DNA from: Rapana venosa
Lineage: Eukaryota; Mollusca; Gastropoda; Neogastropoda; Muricidae
DNA length: 64,000 nt
Direction: 5' to 3'
Assembly: GCA_028751875.1 (NCBI GenBank)
Contig: CM054158.1
Span: 46,985,779-47,049,778 of the forward strand
Position numbers and translations under genes: made by a program
Shown: piece after piece, positions 62,672 to 64,000 of the stretch
How positions within the stretch are numbered: the stretch's first letter is position 1
Layout: the number at the start of each line of letters is the position of its first letter
The notes under the pieces: model-generated
Told to the model about the DNA's origin: nothing
Database searches by the model: none
What the model saw: only the letters and a program-made list of their open reading frames with translations

Positions 62672-64000
62672 AGGTCAGTGCCTCTGTGTGTGTGTGTGTG
62701 TGTTTGTTTTATTTTATTTTAATTATTTTTTACAATTTTATTTTATATCGAGGATAGTGGAATAAGCACTTATGCACTTCGTCTAATATCACTTTAAGTG
62801 AACAGACGTAAAATTGAAGACAAACACTTATGTGCTGTTTTACATCCAGTCCCCATGCGGTTTTGTCAATTCTGTCATCTGTTCCCGCCGGCACACAATG
62901 GCCTACTCTTATGAAAAGCGGAACAGGATTTAACGTGGGTGTGTCTTGTGCGTGTTTGTGTTGAGTTGTTTGTGTGTGTGGATGTGTGTGGTATGTTGTG
63001 TGTGTGTGGAAATATGTTATTCATTGATTTCAACTTTCTACAACCATATAAATAATGATATCTGCTTAATGACAGGGTTTTTTTTTAATATATAGAAGTT
63101 GCCATGTAAAAGATTCCTTATGATGGAAATTAAGTAAGAGAGAGGCAAGATGGTTAAGGCGTTCGCCTGCCAACAAGTAAACCTTGAGGTTCTGGGTTCC
63201 ATTCCCATCCTCACCCTAAGCCTTTCTTCCCAGTTTGATGAAAAATTGAACTGAATGTCCAAGTCCTACGATGAGAATATAAACCAAGGCCCTGTGTTCA
63301 AACGCACGTACACAGAACATCTTGCGCATGCGTTAAAAACCTGTTCCTCCTTTCAGAAGGATAGGCCATTGTGTGCCGGTAGGAAAGACTTAAAAGATAG
63401 CAATTCTCTCCCATGCCAAAGTCAGATGCTCTGGGCCTGACTTGTCAGGCGCTTAACGGCAGCGAAACGCATTTTGCGCTCTTATGACAGACAACAGTAG
63501 CTGCTGTCTGAGCGTTCGACGAAGAAGAAGGAGCAGATGACAGAAGAAAAAACAACAACAACCACCTAGCTTGCACACAGGTGTCGTGTTAAGACACCAT
63601 CCCTGAAGTCGGAATATGGCTACCTAAATGGTGGTTGGGACCCACAAAAAAATAATTCTTTTGTTGTTGCATACACGTAAACCTCACCATGGGTGAACCT
63701 CGGAGTTCTAGCCAAGGAACAAAACCAAAAAAACAACAACAACAAAAATGGATGAGACTATAAACCGAGGCCCCGTGTTCAAACGCACGCAGAACATCTT
63801 GCGCACACGTTAAATCCTGTTCCTCCGCTTTTCGGAAGAGTAGGCCATTGTGTGCCGGTGGAAACAGATGACAAAATTGACAAAACCCGCATACACACGG
63901 GGACTGGATGTAAAATAAAAAAAAGCACACGCGTGCTTATTCCATTATACTCGATATAAAAGAATAAATACTATAAAAGAATAAATAATATAAAAGAATA
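62672..64000 (+). repeat. Segmental duplication, copy 2
   Basis: Begins AGGTCAGTGCCTCTGTGTG as at the exon 26 donor. Reverse SINE-A with the 50-bp insert (62735-62940), TTAATGACAGG empty site near 63070, SINE-B with nested F (63133-63720), and SINE-A (63750-64000) with an uninterrupted CTCGATATAAAAGAATAAA. Confidence 0.88.

Overview
This is eukaryotic nuclear DNA, most likely from a gastropod mollusc (probably a caenogastropod). That assignment is an inference. It rests on GT-AG spliced genes with short exons in very long introns, dense (AC)n and other microsatellites, and many tRNA-derived SINEs of a type familiar from gastropod genomes. There are no bacterial features, rRNA genes or CRISPR arrays. 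I reconstructed all coding exons by hand, requiring GT-AG borders, continuous reading phase and similarity to remembered family members.

Two conserved genes lie head to head. On the minus strand, from 16863 down to the left edge, is SCYL2 (SCY1-like pseudokinase 2, CVAK104): 11 coding exons and about 534 codons. They cover the pseudokinase domain and the start of the HEAT-repeat part; the C-terminal part is outside the window. On the plus strand, from 21396 to 61961, is NUP210 (gp210, the nuclear pore membrane glycoprotein): 27 exons and 1,039 codons. They cover the signal peptide and about half of the luminal region; the rest, including the expected transmembrane segment, is to the right. 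The 4.5 kb between the two start codons holds microsatellites, one SINE and a possible LINE 3' end. I could not place a promoter.

The introns and spacer are mostly repeats. Families recognised here (letters are mine): SINE-A (tRNA-like head, tail ending in TCGATATAAAAGAATAAA), SINE-B and SINE-C (other heads, a shared 3' tail module), SINE-D (one tRNA-like copy), element E (a tRNA-like A box fused to a 5S-rRNA-like segment, about 300 bp), element F (GAAGAAG tail), LINE-G and LINE-H 3' fragments, one larger LINE split by a 5' inversion, one piggyBac-like TTAA element, and a short (AC)n-bearing element.

The most unusual signals are these. (1) Tandem arrays or duplications that reuse the gene's own exon-intron junctions (NUP210 exons 10, 16, 23, 26; SCYL2 exon 3); two of them create in-frame alternative exon sequence (48 nt and 36 nt). 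(2) An inverted (twin-primed) LINE sitting inside a minisatellite next to NUP210 exon 16. (3) A segmental duplication in NUP210 introns 26 and 27 whose second copy preserves the empty sites of a piggyBac-like element and of a LINE fragment. (4) The tRNA/5S chimeric element E.
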